This document shows positions 1-7,844 of a stretch of DNA of 64,000 nt, one piece after another. Source of the DNA: JACDCA01 sp040881785. Lineage in GTDB: Bacteria; Acidobacteriota; Vicinamibacteria; Vicinamibacterales; 2-12-FULL-66-21. Position numbers and translations under genes: made by a program. The stretch spans positions 1-64,000 of the forward strand of contig JBBECO010000221.1 in assembly GCA_040881785.1 (NCBI GenBank), read 5' to 3'. How positions within the stretch are numbered: position 1 is the first letter of the stretch; every line of letters starts with the position of its first letter. Under the pieces are notes generated by a model, which saw nothing but the letters and a program-made list of their open reading frames with translations, was not told the DNA's origin and searched no databases.

Positions 1-356
1 GGCCGGGGGCCCGGGGGCGTCACCTTCCGCGCATGTGATCGCATGAGCAGGTCGTGGTTGGAACGCAGGACTTCCTGGATGAGCACGGTGGCTGGCCGGC
101 CGTCCAGAAGCCTGGCCTCCGTCGGTACATCCGTGACGGCGTGTGCGATGCGCGCCAGCTGCTGACGGCGGCGGCTGATCATCTCCTCTTCGACGTGGGC
201 CGGGAGGTAGCGCCGGGCGTACGCAGGAACGGTCATCACATCCGTGATAGTGAGCCTGGCTCCGGACGCCCGTGCCAGACGGATCGCGCGCTCGAGGGCG
301 GGATGCGCAGGGAGGGCGGCATCGATGTCAACGAGAATGCTCTTGAAAGGGTCCAT
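1..356 (-). CDS. Universal stress protein, partial (runs off window start)
   Basis: The reading frame begins at ATG 356 and stays open to the window edge, so the C-terminus is outside. The N-terminus reads MDPFKSILVDIDAALPAHPA, a typical UspA first strand, followed by a helix and a second strand (ARLTITDVM). That is the nucleotide-binding alpha/beta fold of universal stress proteins, usually cytoplasmic and induced by starvation or hypoxia. Only about 118 residues are visible, so whether it is a single or tandem Usp protein is unknown. It lies 40 bp downstream of the TerB-like gene on the same strand and is probably co-transcribed with it. Family assignment is fairly sure; the specific role is not. 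Confidence 0.7.
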   Translation of the reverse strand, partial: MDPFKSILVDIDAALPAHPALERAIRLARASGARLTITDVMTVPAYARRYLPAHVEEEMISRRRQQLARIAHAVTDVPTEARLLDGRPATVLIQEVLRSNHDLLMRSHARKVTPPGPR

Positions 357-395
357 GAAAACATGCCGACCTGATGTCAGGTTTACACGAGAGCC

Positions 396-836
396 TCAGA
401 GTTGGTTCTTGAGCACAACAACGTCGATGATCTGGCGCGCGCTGTCATGGTCCAGCTTCAGCTCGGAACCGAGCCCTCGAAGAAACCGGCGCTCCGGTGC
501 CTCCAGCTTGCCGTCCGCCAGCAGCAAGTCCGCGACAACGGCAAACGCGGACAGACGAAGCCGGGCGGGGATCGCCTTCGTGGCACGGCCGATCACCGTC
601 CTCGCGTTGGACTCCTCGACGACGGTGCGCATGTCCTGAATCAGTTTTCCGACCGTGTCTCCCGACTTGCGCCGAAACCGGCGGGTAGACCAGATCAAAT
701 GGTGCGCGCGCTCGGCCTCGTCGGGCGCCACGTGATCGTTGGCGTTCATCGCTCCGATGAACAAGGCGATCAGCGCCTCATCGAGACTGAGCTGGCCTGA
801 ACGAACCCGCCGCCGTCTGTTAGTCACGTTAGCCAT
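396..836 (-). CDS. TerB-like tellurite-resistance/DUF533-type protein
   Basis: An all-helical protein of 146 residues. Its C-terminal half carries the TerB signature of acidic, metal-binding-type repeats (LSAFAVVADLLLADGKLEAPE, then a final VVVLKNQL helix). TerB-like domains occur in tellurite-resistance and stress proteins and probably bind divalent metal near the membrane; the substrate here is unknown. I chose ATG 836 (MANVTNRR), with a G-rich stretch just upstream. An in-frame upstream start at 917 would add 27 arginine-rich residues. It is paralogous to the gene at 36790-37236, which ends in nearly the same motif (VEVLLIKNRG). It sits between two Usp genes on the minus strand. Confidence 0.65.
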   Translation of the reverse strand: MANVTNRRRRVRSGQLSLDEALIALFIGAMNANDHVAPDEAERAHHLIWSTRRFRRKSGDTVGKLIQDMRTVVEESNARTVIGRATKAIPARLRLSAFAVVADLLLADGKLEAPERRFLRGLGSELKLDHDSARQIIDVVVLKNQL

Positions 837-913
837 ACCACCCCGCCGTCCATCTCCCGATCGTTCTACGTGTGAAGCTATTCGCTCGAGCGCGTCATCA
901 TCGGCGTCTGGCG

Positions 914-1318
914 TCATCGCACGATGAGAACTGGCGCCGGACTTCGATTGAGCGCCCCCTCGGCGACGCTGCCGAGCAGGAGCTGCCTCAGCCCTGTGAC
1001 GCCCCTGGCGCCGACGACCAGCAGGTCAGCCCGAACTCTCGAAACGGTGGCCAAGAGGTCGCGCAGCGGAGCCCCATCCGTCATGACCTGGTCAACCTGC
1101 CAGCCGGCCGACGTAAGCGTCTTCGCCGCCCGGGCGAGATCGTGACGCGCGGCTCTGCGCCGGCCCTCATTGATCCTCGCGACCTCGGCTGCCAGTGTCG
1201 CTCGCGTCGTCGCTGCGTTCATTGTGTCACCATCGTGGAGGCTGATGATAGCGTGCGGGTTCCGCACACACTCCCCTTCAGTTCCCCGAGGGCCATCAGA
1301 AGAAGCGGCTCGGACCAT
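914..1318 (-). CDS. Universal stress protein, N-terminally truncated
   Basis: The last ~100 residues form the C-terminal two thirds of a Usp domain. They include the ATP-binding signature G-x2-G-x9-G-S (GARGVTGLRQLLLGSVAEG) and the terminal strand PAPVLIVR. The first Usp strand with its ATP-contacting Asp is absent. The 30 residues before the internal Met at 1222 do not resemble the family, and I could not recover the missing strand in the other minus-strand frames just upstream. The gene has therefore probably lost its 5' end. A start at GTG 1318 or at ATG 1222 is possible. It lies upstream of the TerB-like gene in the same direction. Function is doubtful. Confidence 0.5.
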   Translation of the reverse strand: MVRAASSDGPRGTEGECVRNPHAIISLHDGDTMNAATTRATLAAEVARINEGRRRAARHDLARAAKTLTSAGWQVDQVMTDGAPLRDLLATVSRVRADLLVVGARGVTGLRQLLLGSVAEGALNRSPAPVLIVR

Positions 1319-1799
1319 TCAGCCGCCCATGCACGCGCTCTCGACACCAGAAACGCTCACCGGGATGAGGAGGTCCTACACAATTTCTGCGTCGCCGGTT
1401 TCGAGACCACCTTACACAGTTCTTACACACAATCCGCGTTCACTTGCTTGGTTCAGGCGACATATTCCTCTGCCCGGCGTCGCTCCGATATCCGACGGTC
1501 TGTGAGAACAGCACCTGCTGATCGTGTGTCAGGCCCAGTGCCTCCCCGATCGCATCGCGATCGGTCCAGGCGGAACATCCTCACCCTCGTGGCGGCGACA
1601 GACGTGCGCCGGGTGACCGCCACCGTGCGGGTCGTCGTCGCGTCGCCAGCCAAGAACAGCGGCGGCCTTGAGCGTGAGGCCCCACTAATGGTCCTTCATC
1701 AGGCGCTGGCGCCGCACACACTCAGAAGTTGATTCACAGAGCTCTCGGGCGGAGAATCGTAAGATTCGCAGGCTCCGCACCACGATCATGACGCGCGAG
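1319..1799. other. Intergenic stretch without a supported gene
   Basis: About 480 bases between the truncated Usp gene and the cheB remnant. Open frames exist on both strands but show no family-like sequence and are arginine-rich, as expected of non-coding frames in GC-rich DNA. I see no RNA gene, terminator or clear promoter. Confidence 0.5.
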
Positions 1800-2171
1800 A
1801 TGTCATCCAAGTCGAGCGCCAAGAAGAGCAAACCGGTGCCCCGCGCCGCACGTCGTGCGGTGGGACGGCGGGATCGGCCCCGACAGCTACGTCCGGTGAC
1901 CGCCTACCCATCGTGGGCGTTGGCGCCTCGGCCGCCCTTGTCGTTCATCCCCTGCGAGGCCGGCGAAGACAAGGCTCAGCTTTGTCGTCGGCGAGCACCT
2001 CGATCGGACGCACGAACACCTGATGCCGGAATTGCTGGCCAGGTCCAGGACGCCGGAGGTCCATCACGCGCAGGATCGGCAAGCGTGCGCGGATCGATCG
2101 ACCGTTTCTTTCGGTCACTGACTGACGATCAGCGCGGCATCTGGCGTCACACAATCTGGAACCGGCACTGA
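1800..2171 (+). pseudogene. Remnant of a CheB-type (CheB/CheR fusion) methylesterase
   Basis: Three frames together spell a CheB N-terminal domain. One frame starts MSSKSSAKKSKPVPRAARRA, a basic N-terminus. A second gives LPIVGVGASA near 1898-1930, the CheB first strand with its Gly-rich Ser motif. A third gives FVVGEHLDRTHEHLMPELLA near 1980-2040, the conserved 'FvvvQHLDPtHeS' segment. The first frame then resumes with IDRFFRSLTDDQR near 2098-2136. At least two frameshifts and one or more deletions separate these pieces. Intact relatives are often large CheB-CheR-PAS sensor proteins, and a response-regulator fragment follows directly here. The gene is non-functional as it stands. Confidence 0.6.
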
Positions 2172-2177
2172 AGACCC

Positions 2178-2471
2178 ATGAGCACACCGGCCGGCAAGAT
2201 CTATGCGAGTGAGGCCGTATCGCAGCAGATCCTCGCCGGTCTCCAGCGCGGTACGGCGGTACCGGAAGGTCCGATCGGGGGCCTCACCGATCGCGAGATC
2301 CAGGTCTTCGAATTGGTCGGGCGTGGCTTGAGTACCGCTGGCATTGCCGACCGGTTGGGTGTCAGCGTCAAGACCATCGAGACCTACCGGTCCAACATCA
2401 AGACGAAGCTGAACCTCAGAGATGCCGCCGCACTCGTGCGCTACGCAACAAGCTGGATTGAGCGGCTCTGA
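2178..2471 (+). CDS. LuxR/NarL-type DNA-binding domain, receiver lost
   Basis: A 97-residue product. Residues ~35-90 are a GerE/LuxR helix-turn-helix (LTDREIQVFELVGRGLSTAG, then LGVSVKTIETYRSNIKTKL). The first 25 residues (GKIYASEAVSQQILAGL) match the linker that joins a phosphoacceptor receiver to the HTH in NarL/FixJ response regulators. The receiver itself is missing, and upstream DNA holds the cheB remnant instead. The start is ATG 2178. A stand-alone HTH could still bind DNA, but it would no longer be controlled by phosphorylation. More likely it is a 5'-truncated regulator. Confidence 0.7.
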   Translation: MSTPAGKIYASEAVSQQILAGLQRGTAVPEGPIGGLTDREIQVFELVGRGLSTAGIADRLGVSVKTIETYRSNIKTKLNLRDAAALVRYATSWIERL

Positions 2472-2498
2472 CGGCGGTCGGGAGTCCGGCGTCCGGCG

Positions 2499-2735
2499 TC
2501 ATGATGAAACCTGTGGCTTCTTCGTTTGCGCCTTCGGCCTCGGGCTCGGCGTGAATGGGAGCGCGCGTACAGCGTTCTCCACCTGCGTTGGCCAGCGATT
2601 CGTGATCCGCGCCACCCAGCTGAATCGGCGCGCCGCACGTCACCCGGACATGTCCCGGTCGCGCGATATGCCACGTGCGATGGAGCACCCGGTCCACGCC
2701 CTTGAGACGCACCGGACTTGCAGCGCCGTGAGCGC
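2499..2735 (-). pseudogene. C-terminal fragment of a PlsC-type acyltransferase
   Basis: Reading the minus strand gives VRLKGVDRVLHRTWHI, then RPGHVRVTCGAPIQLGGAD, then HESLANA. After a one-base shift it continues QVENAVRALPFTPSPRP and ends KPQVSS-stop at 2501-2499. This matches the last ~75 residues of lysophosphatidic-acid acyltransferases (the 'G.v.v.fG.Pi' strand and the final helix). The catalytic HX4D part is absent. In some bacteria this domain is the C-terminus of an AMP-ligase/acyltransferase fusion, and an AMP-ligase N-terminus survives at 29247-29810. The fragment has a frameshift and cannot be active. Confidence 0.5.
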
Positions 2736-2772
2736 CTTGGTCGGACCTGCGCCCACGACGCCAATGTACGCG

Positions 2773-2935
2773 TCATGTGGAAAATGGGTCCTGGAGGATA
2801 ACGGTTCCGACGAGCCTGCCTTCATCGATCACGGGCCAGATTCAAGAGTTCCCGTTCCGGCAGTGGGGCTTCGGCAACAGCCGTCGCGGCGAGGCGGTCC
2901 TCGACTGTGGCGTCATGATTCTCTTTGACGTTCAC
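2773..2935 (-). pseudogene. Fragment resembling a CBS domain
   Basis: One minus-strand frame reads IWPVIDEGRLVGTVILQDP before a stop at 2775-2773. This resembles the second half of a CBS motif ('lPVvd.grlvGiv...D'). A neighbouring frame upstream carries TVEDRLAATAVAEAPLPERE. A frameshift lies between the two parts. The parent could have been a CBS-containing protease or transporter. Support is the short motif only. Confidence 0.3.
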
Positions 2936-2944
2936 GTGCGCTCT

Positions 2945-3052
2945 TCACGCCGCGCTCTTGGCGGTCTTTGCCGGCTCCTGAATTTCGACCTTCCTCATTT
3001 TGGCTTCAGCTCGTGCCGGCATGGGTAAGCTCGCCTCCAGGACGCCGTCGGA
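2945..3052 (-). pseudogene. C-terminal fragment of an Hsp20 chaperone
   Basis: The frame FSDGVLEASLPMPARAEAKM, then RKVEIQEPAKTAKSAA-stop (2947-2945), matches the end of an alpha-crystallin domain and its tail ('y.dGvLei.lPk....k.k.I.v'). The rest of the domain is missing. It follows the alpha/beta hydrolase gene on the same strand. An intact Hsp20 gene is present at 27328-27804. Confidence 0.55.
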
Positions 3053-3087
3053 GAATGTTGGACTCCTCCTTGCGTGAATCGAGTCGG

Positions 3088-3777
3088 TCAGTTCTCGATG
3101 CTGCGGGGGCTCACTGTCCCGCCGCGCAGGTAGCGCGCGAACCAGCCGGCAGCCAGCTCACATACCCGCTCGAGCGTGCCAGGCTCCTCGAAGAGATGCG
3201 TGGCACCCGGGACGATCTCGAGATCGACCTGACCATGCATCTGCCGCATCGCGTCACGATTGAGCTCGATGACCGGCTCGTCGTGACCACCGACAATCAA
3301 CAGCGTCGGTGCCGTCACGCGGCCAAGCGCCTCGCCAGCGAGATCTGGACGACCTCCGCGCGACACCACCGCTGCGATGGTGGCCGGCCGCTCGGCCGCC
3401 GCAATCAACGCTGCCGCCGCGCCGGTGCTTGCGCCGAAGCATCCGATCGGAAGGGCTCCGATATCGGTGCGGGTCGCGGTCCAGTCGGCGGCCGCGCTCA
3501 CGCGAGGGCCAAGGCGTGCCATATCGAAGCGGTACTCCGCTGTGTCCACGTCGATGGCTTCTTCCTGCGACGTCAGCAGATCGAGCAGCAACGTCGCGAA
3601 GCCCCGCTCGCCCAGAAAATCGGCGACCTGGCGGTTCCTCGTGCTGAAACGGCTGCTGCCGCTGCCGTGCGCAAAGATCACCAAGCCCTGTGCGCTGGCA
3701 GGCACGCGAAGGTCTCCCTTCAGCGTGATGGCGCCAACGGGGACCTCCACTGCTTCTATCGTGGCTGTTTTGCTCAT
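3088..3777 (-). CDS. Dienelactone-hydrolase-like alpha/beta hydrolase
   Basis: A cytoplasmic serine hydrolase of 229 residues. Numbered from ATG 3777, the nucleophile elbow GASTG places Ser117. VGGHDEP supplies Asp166 and GATHLFEEPG supplies His194, completing a Ser-Asp-His triad. FAHGSGSSRFS forms the oxyanion region. I chose ATG 3777 because GGGGAG lies 4 bases upstream; a GTG four codons earlier is less likely. Related hydrolases sit beside, or are fused to, phosphoribosyltransferases in stress islands, and one such transferase is at 7845-8477. The substrate is unknown. The gene is intact and ends near an hsp20 fragment. Confidence 0.75.
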   Translation of the reverse strand: MSKTATIEAVEVPVGAITLKGDLRVPASAQGLVIFAHGSGSSRFSTRNRQVADFLGERGFATLLLDLLTSQEEAIDVDTAEYRFDMARLGPRVSAAADWTATRTDIGALPIGCFGASTGAAAALIAAAERPATIAAVVSRGGRPDLAGEALGRVTAPTLLIVGGHDEPVIELNRDAMRQMHGQVDLEIVPGATHLFEEPGTLERVCELAAGWFARYLRGGTVSPRSIEN

Positions 3778-3886
3778 GGCACTCCCCACGGAGTCGTGTG
3801 CGCTCGGGACCGATTCGAGATCGGCGTTTCAGCCGTTGCGTGGCTTACGCTCGTGCGAGAAGCCGCGAGTCACGCAGCAGAAGCTC

Positions 3887-4537
3887 TCACGGCACGACAG
3901 CGAGACGATCTTCGACCTGCGACACCCCCGGCGCAGCCCACGCCGCTTGCTCGGCTTCCTGCCGCTCAGCCCACGAATGGACGTTGCCGCTGAGAATGAC
4001 TTTGCCGTCCTGCGCCGTCACATTGATTCGACGCGCGTCGATTTCCGCACTCCGTTTGAAGGCCGCTTCGATCTTGTCCCGGACATCGATCGTCTTGACG
4101 CGCGACTGAACCCGGATATCGTTCGTAACGCCTTTTACACCTGTCAAGTCGCGCACAGCTCCCGCCGCTGCGTCCTTCTGGTACTGCCAGTCGAGTGTGC
4201 CCGCGAGCGCGATCCACCCGTCGTTCACGGTGATGGTGACCCGATCATCTGGCACTGCGGTGTGCCATTTCAGCGCGTTGACCGCAGCTTGGGCGATCTC
4301 CGTGTCCGTTCTCTGATAATCGCTCACCAACCGGACGACCAAGTCGTTCGCAATGGCCTTGGCGCCATACACCCGCAATGCCACCCGTTCCGCGGCGATC
4401 TTTTCCCTGTACGAGGCGACGTTGCCCCGAAGCGTCACCACACCGTCAGCCACCGACACCCCGATATCCGTGTCATCAATACCGGGCTCATAGTCGAGCG
4501 CATTCTGCACATGTTGTTTCACGTCTTTGTCCGTCAT
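3887..4537 (-). CDS. Triple BON-domain protein
   Basis: A 216-residue protein with three BON domains at about residues 5-70, 78-145 and 152-216. Each has the pattern of helix, GVVTLRGNV-like strand, then a helix ending in a V.dl.V strand (DGVVTLRGNVASY, DGWIALAGTLDWQ, DGKVILSGNVHSW). BON domains bind phospholipid surfaces and occur in osmotic-stress proteins such as OsmY. There is no signal peptide, so it is probably cytoplasmic. ATG 4537 (MTDKDVKQHV) has AGGAGC upstream and is preferred over the longer frame. The paralog at 9411-10112 is intact and the one at 27922-28228 is broken. The CBS gene lies 41 bp upstream on the same strand. Confidence 0.8.
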   Translation of the reverse strand: MTDKDVKQHVQNALDYEPGIDDTDIGVSVADGVVTLRGNVASYREKIAAERVALRVYGAKAIANDLVVRLVSDYQRTDTEIAQAAVNALKWHTAVPDDRVTITVNDGWIALAGTLDWQYQKDAAAGAVRDLTGVKGVTNDIRVQSRVKTIDVRDKIEAAFKRSAEIDARRINVTAQDGKVILSGNVHSWAERQEAEQAAWAAPGVSQVEDRLAVVP

Positions 4538-4578
4538 GATTGCTCCTGTATTCGCGGCCAGGACGATTCGCCGGTGCA

Positions 4579-5034
4579 CTACGCGGCGCCGGCAACCGCT
4601 ACCGGACGCCGATGCTCGCAGATACCCGTTAGCGTGGTCACGATCTCGTTCGCCGTCGCCGCGCCCGCATGTGTCACGACGTCGTTCAGCGACAGAATGC
4701 CTTTGAGTCGGCCCTCGGCATCCACGACGGGCAGACGACGGACCTTCTGCGCCTTCATCGTCTCCAGCGCCGCGACCACGTCATCGTCAGGCAAGCACGT
4801 GTACGCCTTTCCCGCAGTCACATCTCCCGCGGCGATTCGATCAGCCGTGCGTCCTCTGGTCGCCAGGGCGATACAGATGTCACGATCAGTCACCATGCCG
4901 GCGACCTTGCGCTCAGCGCTGACGACCGGCAGAGCGCCACAGTCGTGCTCCCACATCAGCTTCACGGCTTCGGCGAGGCTCGTCTCCGGCCGACAGGACT
5001 TCACGTCGGTGGTCATAATGTCTCGGACTTTCAT
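4579..5034 (-). CDS. Tandem CBS-domain protein
   Basis: A 151-residue protein made of two CBS domains. Residues 1-58 read MKVRDIMTTDVKSCRPETSL to GMVTDRDICIA, and residues 70-130 contain VRRLPVVDAEGRLKGILSLND. Such stand-alone CBS pairs form dimers that bind adenosyl nucleotides and act as energy or redox sensors; Rv2626c of the mycobacterial dormancy regulon is an example of the type. ATG 5034 follows AAGGAGAT at good spacing. The gene heads a same-strand group with the BON and hydrolase genes. It is intact, with no sign of decay. Confidence 0.8.
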   Translation of the reverse strand: MKVRDIMTTDVKSCRPETSLAEAVKLMWEHDCGALPVVSAERKVAGMVTDRDICIALATRGRTADRIAAGDVTAGKAYTCLPDDDVVAALETMKAQKVRRLPVVDAEGRLKGILSLNDVVTHAGAATANEIVTTLTGICEHRRPVAVAGAA

Positions 5035-5218
5035 GGACACATCTCCTTTCAGAGTGCCGTCAGGCTCGCGCGCGAGCCGTTGTCGTTACCCGTGCATCGT
5101 TGTCACTGATCGCCTGATGCAGTCGTTCGCATTCACTACGGATGGAATCCGTTCTTCTGATTCGACGTCTCCTCGCGCCATAGTGACTCCTTTGCCTTCT
5201 CCATCTCCTGAACTCGTT

Positions 5219-5515
5219 TCACCCAACTTGCTTCATCGCAGGAACGGCTGCACGATTCAGGTGCGCCTTTGCTGTGCGAAGCCGTGGAAATGCGACCGGG
5301 CCTTCAGTCACACGTCCATACGTATCGGGGGCGGCCAGTTTGAGGAACCCGGTCTTCACGAGGAACTCCAGGATCTGCGCGCAGGCCTCCTCATCGAGTC
5401 CCCACAGGCGCTGGGCTTGTTTGCGCGAGAGGCGCAGGCCAGGCATCTCGACATACTCGGCGCAGATGCGCTGGAGCACCTGTTCGCTCAGAACGTCTGG
5501 CAGGGCATTGCTCAT
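5219..5515 (-). CDS. Small conserved protein with an HTH-like segment
   Basis: A 98-residue protein. Residues ~15-55 (EYVEMPGLRLSRKQAQRLWG, then LDEEACAQILEFL) look like a compact helical domain. A close relative is the 71-residue product at 28889-29104, which shares the EMPGL.L..KQ...LWGLD core. The pattern suggests a winged-helix-like or adaptor fold, but I recognise no named family. It overlaps the upstream gene by four bases (ATGA at 5515-5512), so the two are translationally coupled. Its role is unknown. Confidence 0.55.
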   Translation of the reverse strand: MSNALPDVLSEQVLQRICAEYVEMPGLRLSRKQAQRLWGLDEEACAQILEFLVKTGFLKLAAPDTYGRVTEGPVAFPRLRTAKAHLNRAAVPAMKQVG

Positions 5516-5799
5516 GATGTGGACTCCTTTCGGTACGCCTCCAGCAACGTCTCAGGGCCGTCGTCGATATACCAAAGGTCGACGGCGGCTTTGATCGCAA
5601 ACCCTCGCGCGAGTCGAATGGCTTCGTCTCGCACCGACACGTGGAGTTGCACGTCACCCGGAACCTGGCGAACCGAATGCTTGCCCCCGGCTCCTGACAC
5701 ACGACTGACGATGACATCGCCGTCACGGGGCTTCGCCGCATCGGTGGCAATGGGTGAAGGCCCGCTCACGCGGGCGGTTCGGCAGGACTCGGTGGTCAT
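5512..5799 (-). CDS. Hypothetical small protein coupled to the downstream HTH-like gene
   Basis: A 95-residue product without a recognised domain. The C-terminal half (VSVRDEAIRLARGFAIKAAV, then DLWYIDDGPETLLEAYR) looks like a real small alpha/beta protein. The first 25 residues are low in structure. The stop overlaps the next start as ATGA, which supports it being translated. It is the first gene of the minus-strand group 5799-3088, so a promoter should lie at about 5800-5870. No function is inferred. Confidence 0.5.
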   Translation of the reverse strand: MTTESCRTARVSGPSPIATDAAKPRDGDVIVSRVSGAGGKHSVRQVPGDVQLHVSVRDEAIRLARGFAIKAAVDLWYIDDGPETLLEAYRKESTS

Positions 5800-5877
5800 A
5801 GGAAGTGCCGTTCTGTGAAAGAGCCAGTATCGGCCGGTTGAACGGGAGCATCAATCGGGATCACCCGTAAATTGTGA

Positions 5878-6236
5878 TCAGGGCAACTCCATGCCTCTGA
5901 AGCCGGAGCGAAGACGGACAGTCACAGTATCAAAGCTGCTCGCAGCGCCATCCGTCCTGACATCGCCGCGCGAGTAGCGGTTGCGCAGGTTCCACAGCAT
6001 CCATCCGTTGGTGCCGATACTCTCGGCGGCTTCGATCTGCGCTCTCACTGCACCGCCCGTGAACGACCGCCCTCCAAAGGCGTAGTCGGGAAACTACCGA
6101 CAGTGACGGTGGCATCGGCAACGGGTTCGTGGGTCCGGGCGTCGATGACCACCCCGACCAGCTGGCTTGACGGCGGGCGCAGCCCGATCGTGGCTGCGGC
6201 CATCACGACCCCGATCACCAGAATGCCTCGAATCAT
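5878..6236 (-). pseudogene. Broken DUF4015-type glycosidase with carboxypeptidase-regulatory N-terminus
   Basis: The frame from ATG 6236 gives a signal peptide (MIRGILVIGVVMAAATIG) and the start of a CnaB/carboxypeptidase-regulatory domain (LVGVVIDARTHEPVADATVT). After a frameshift near 6060 another frame gives FTGGAVRAQIEAAESIGTNG, then WMLWNLRNRYSRG. This is the C-terminal signature of DUF4015 putative glycoside hydrolases. The stop is at 5880-5878. The middle (several hundred residues in relatives) is deleted. The start overlaps the upstream deacetylase stop (ATGA), showing an original operon of two secreted carbohydrate-active enzymes. Confidence 0.55.
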
Positions 6237-6802
6237 GGCGATTCCGAAGGCAGCAGCGCGGCGAAGTGCCGGCCCGATGCGGCATCCGTGACCAGGGACC
6301 GAGGCAGGGCCATGATCGGATCATTGGTGGTCGCGACCCGGCGATCCAGCGTCACCCCGGCAACGTAGCCGGCGGCGACGCCTATCTGGAGGAGCTCCTC
6401 GTGAACGCCGAACTCGCGCACGAGCGGCAGCATGTCGGTGAACACCGAGCGATGTCCATCGTCCGCAGTCAGGACGACCGAGCGTGCAGGCGGAGCAGGT
6501 CCGAGGTGCAGCCGCCACGCGATCCACGCGCGCAGCGGTATGACCCGGTGGCCGTGTTCCCTCAAGTACTCGAGCTGCGACCGGAGCGTACTGGTACGGA
6601 CGGTCATCGAGTCGGCGACCACGGGACCGAAACGGTGGTACACGAGAATCGTCGCTCGCACCTCGGGCGCCCGGGCCCCACCGATGGGTGCCGGGTACGC
6701 AAGGGATGTCCCGTCTCGGCCAGCATCTGGCGGCAGCGCACACAGCAAGAGGCCTGCGACAGCGGACAGGCACCCGATGCGGAAATAAGCGCGTTCGAGC
6801 AT
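6233..6802 (-). CDS. Polysaccharide deacetylase, internally deleted
   Basis: The 189-residue product begins with a signal or anchor segment (IGCLSAVAGLLLCALPP). It then has the opening of a NodB-type domain: ILVYHRFGP, and the metal/catalytic motif LTADDGHRS where TFDDG is usual. After FGVHEELLQ the sequence jumps to YVAGVTLDRR and PIMALPRSLVTDA, which match the extreme C-terminus of these enzymes. The metal-binding H-x3-H motif and the barrel core are missing, so about 100 residues appear deleted in frame. It cannot be an active deacetylase. The intact form would act on surface polysaccharide or peptidoglycan. Confidence 0.5.
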   Translation of the reverse strand: MLERAYFRIGCLSAVAGLLLCALPPDAGRDGTSLAYPAPIGGARAPEVRATILVYHRFGPVVADSMTVRTSTLRSQLEYLREHGHRVIPLRAWIAWRLHLGPAPPARSVVLTADDGHRSVFTDMLPLVREFGVHEELLQIGVAAGYVAGVTLDRRVATTNDPIMALPRSLVTDAASGRHFAALLPSESP

Positions 6803-7095
6803 CTTCTCTCGAACGGACGCGCATGCAAGACGAATACCTCACCGATGTCCGGTCAGAACGGGCAGTCTGGCGACGTCTGGTTGAGGTGCGGAGTTGTGCG
6901 CCAGCGCTGCTGAGTAGTTCGCGACGGTCTCGCACTGGTCGTTTGTGACCAGTCACGATGTCCCGCTCCGATGGTGGGCGTCCAATGGGGCAGCGAACGC
7001 GGCTGTTGGTCCGTCCTATGCTTTGCCCTGGTTGCAGAGCCGCGGTGCAGGCAGCACGACACCGCGACGGCTTCCACTAGTCACCGACCGACTAT

Positions 7096-7563
7096 ATGGC
7101 GTTCACCCTCACGAGCTCCGCATTTCAGGACGGCGAGACGATTCCGCGCCAGTTTACGTGCGACGGCATCGACCTCGCGCCCCCGCTGGCATGGTCGGAC
7201 GCGCCGGAAGGCACGCGCAGCTTCGCCCTCATCATGGAAGATCCCGACGCGCCACACGGGACCTTCACGCACTGGCTGCTGTACGACATTCCCGCGACGA
7301 CGACCGAGTTGCGAGAACAGGCGGACGGTACTGCCCTACCGAACAGCTTCGGCCGGGCCGCGTACGGGGGGCCCTGCCCGCCGGCTGGCCATGGGCCGCA
7401 TCGATATGTCTTCACGCTCTATGCGATTGACGTGCCCGCCCTCGAGACGCACGACAGCACTCGGGCGTCGTTCGACCGCGCGCTCCGCGCGCACACGCTG
7501 GCCACCGCACGTCTGACAGGCCGCTACGAACGAGAGAGGAAGAGAAAGGCACACCCAACGTGA
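7096..7563 (+). CDS. YbhB/YbcL-family PEBP protein
   Basis: A 155-residue phosphatidylethanolamine-binding-like protein of the bacterial YbhB/YbcL ('Raf kinase inhibitor-like') family. Both signature segments are present: DPDAPHGTFTHWLLYDIP (residues ~50-67) and YGGPCPPAGHGPHRYVFTLY (~91-110). These form the anion-binding pocket. There is no signal peptide. The C-terminus is basic (RYERERKRKAHP). The cellular ligand is unknown. It is the first plus-strand gene after the eroded minus-strand block, and a short frame starts on its stop codon (TGATG). Confidence 0.85.
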   Translation: MAFTLTSSAFQDGETIPRQFTCDGIDLAPPLAWSDAPEGTRSFALIMEDPDAPHGTFTHWLLYDIPATTTELREQADGTALPNSFGRAAYGGPCPPAGHGPHRYVFTLYAIDVPALETHDSTRASFDRALRAHTLATARLTGRYERERKRKAHPT

Positions 7564-7814
7564 TGAAGGCAATCACTCGCTTCTCGTCTGGTGCCTCCGA
7601 TCTGGGCACGGCTCTTGGCGAGGTCCTCAGCGTCCCGCGACACGACACGGACCTGCCGTACATCGTTGTGGTCAACGCGGCCTCGGCTTCATTGGTCCTC
7701 TTCGTCGAGAGCGCGATAGGTCGAATCGCGCTATCGGTGAGCGTTGGGAAATTCTCGACGGTTGTCCGCGAAAGATTCCCAACTCAGCCTCGAAGCCGAG
7801 TCTCCACGGGATGA
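7563..7814 (+). CDS. Hypothetical small protein
   Basis: The ATG at 7563 overlaps the PEBP stop by one base, suggesting coupled translation. The 83-residue product has a plausible hydrophobic core (YIVVVNAASASLVLFVESAI). The last 25 residues are basic and look like read-through of non-coding DNA. It may be a truncated gene whose 3' part was lost. I do not recognise the family. Confidence 0.3.
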   Translation: MKAITRFSSGASDLGTALGEVLSVPRHDTDLPYIVVVNAASASLVLFVESAIGRIALSVSVGKFSTVVRERFPTQPRSRVSTG

Positions 7815-7844
7815 CGGCTCTGGTTGCTGGCGCCTGAGCCGTCC

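Noticed and set aside
3377..5818. 813-codon plus-strand open frame
   Set aside because: It is antisense to the hydrolase, BON, CBS and small-protein genes, is arginine/serine-rich and has no domain-like sequence. The minus-strand genes have good starts and family motifs.
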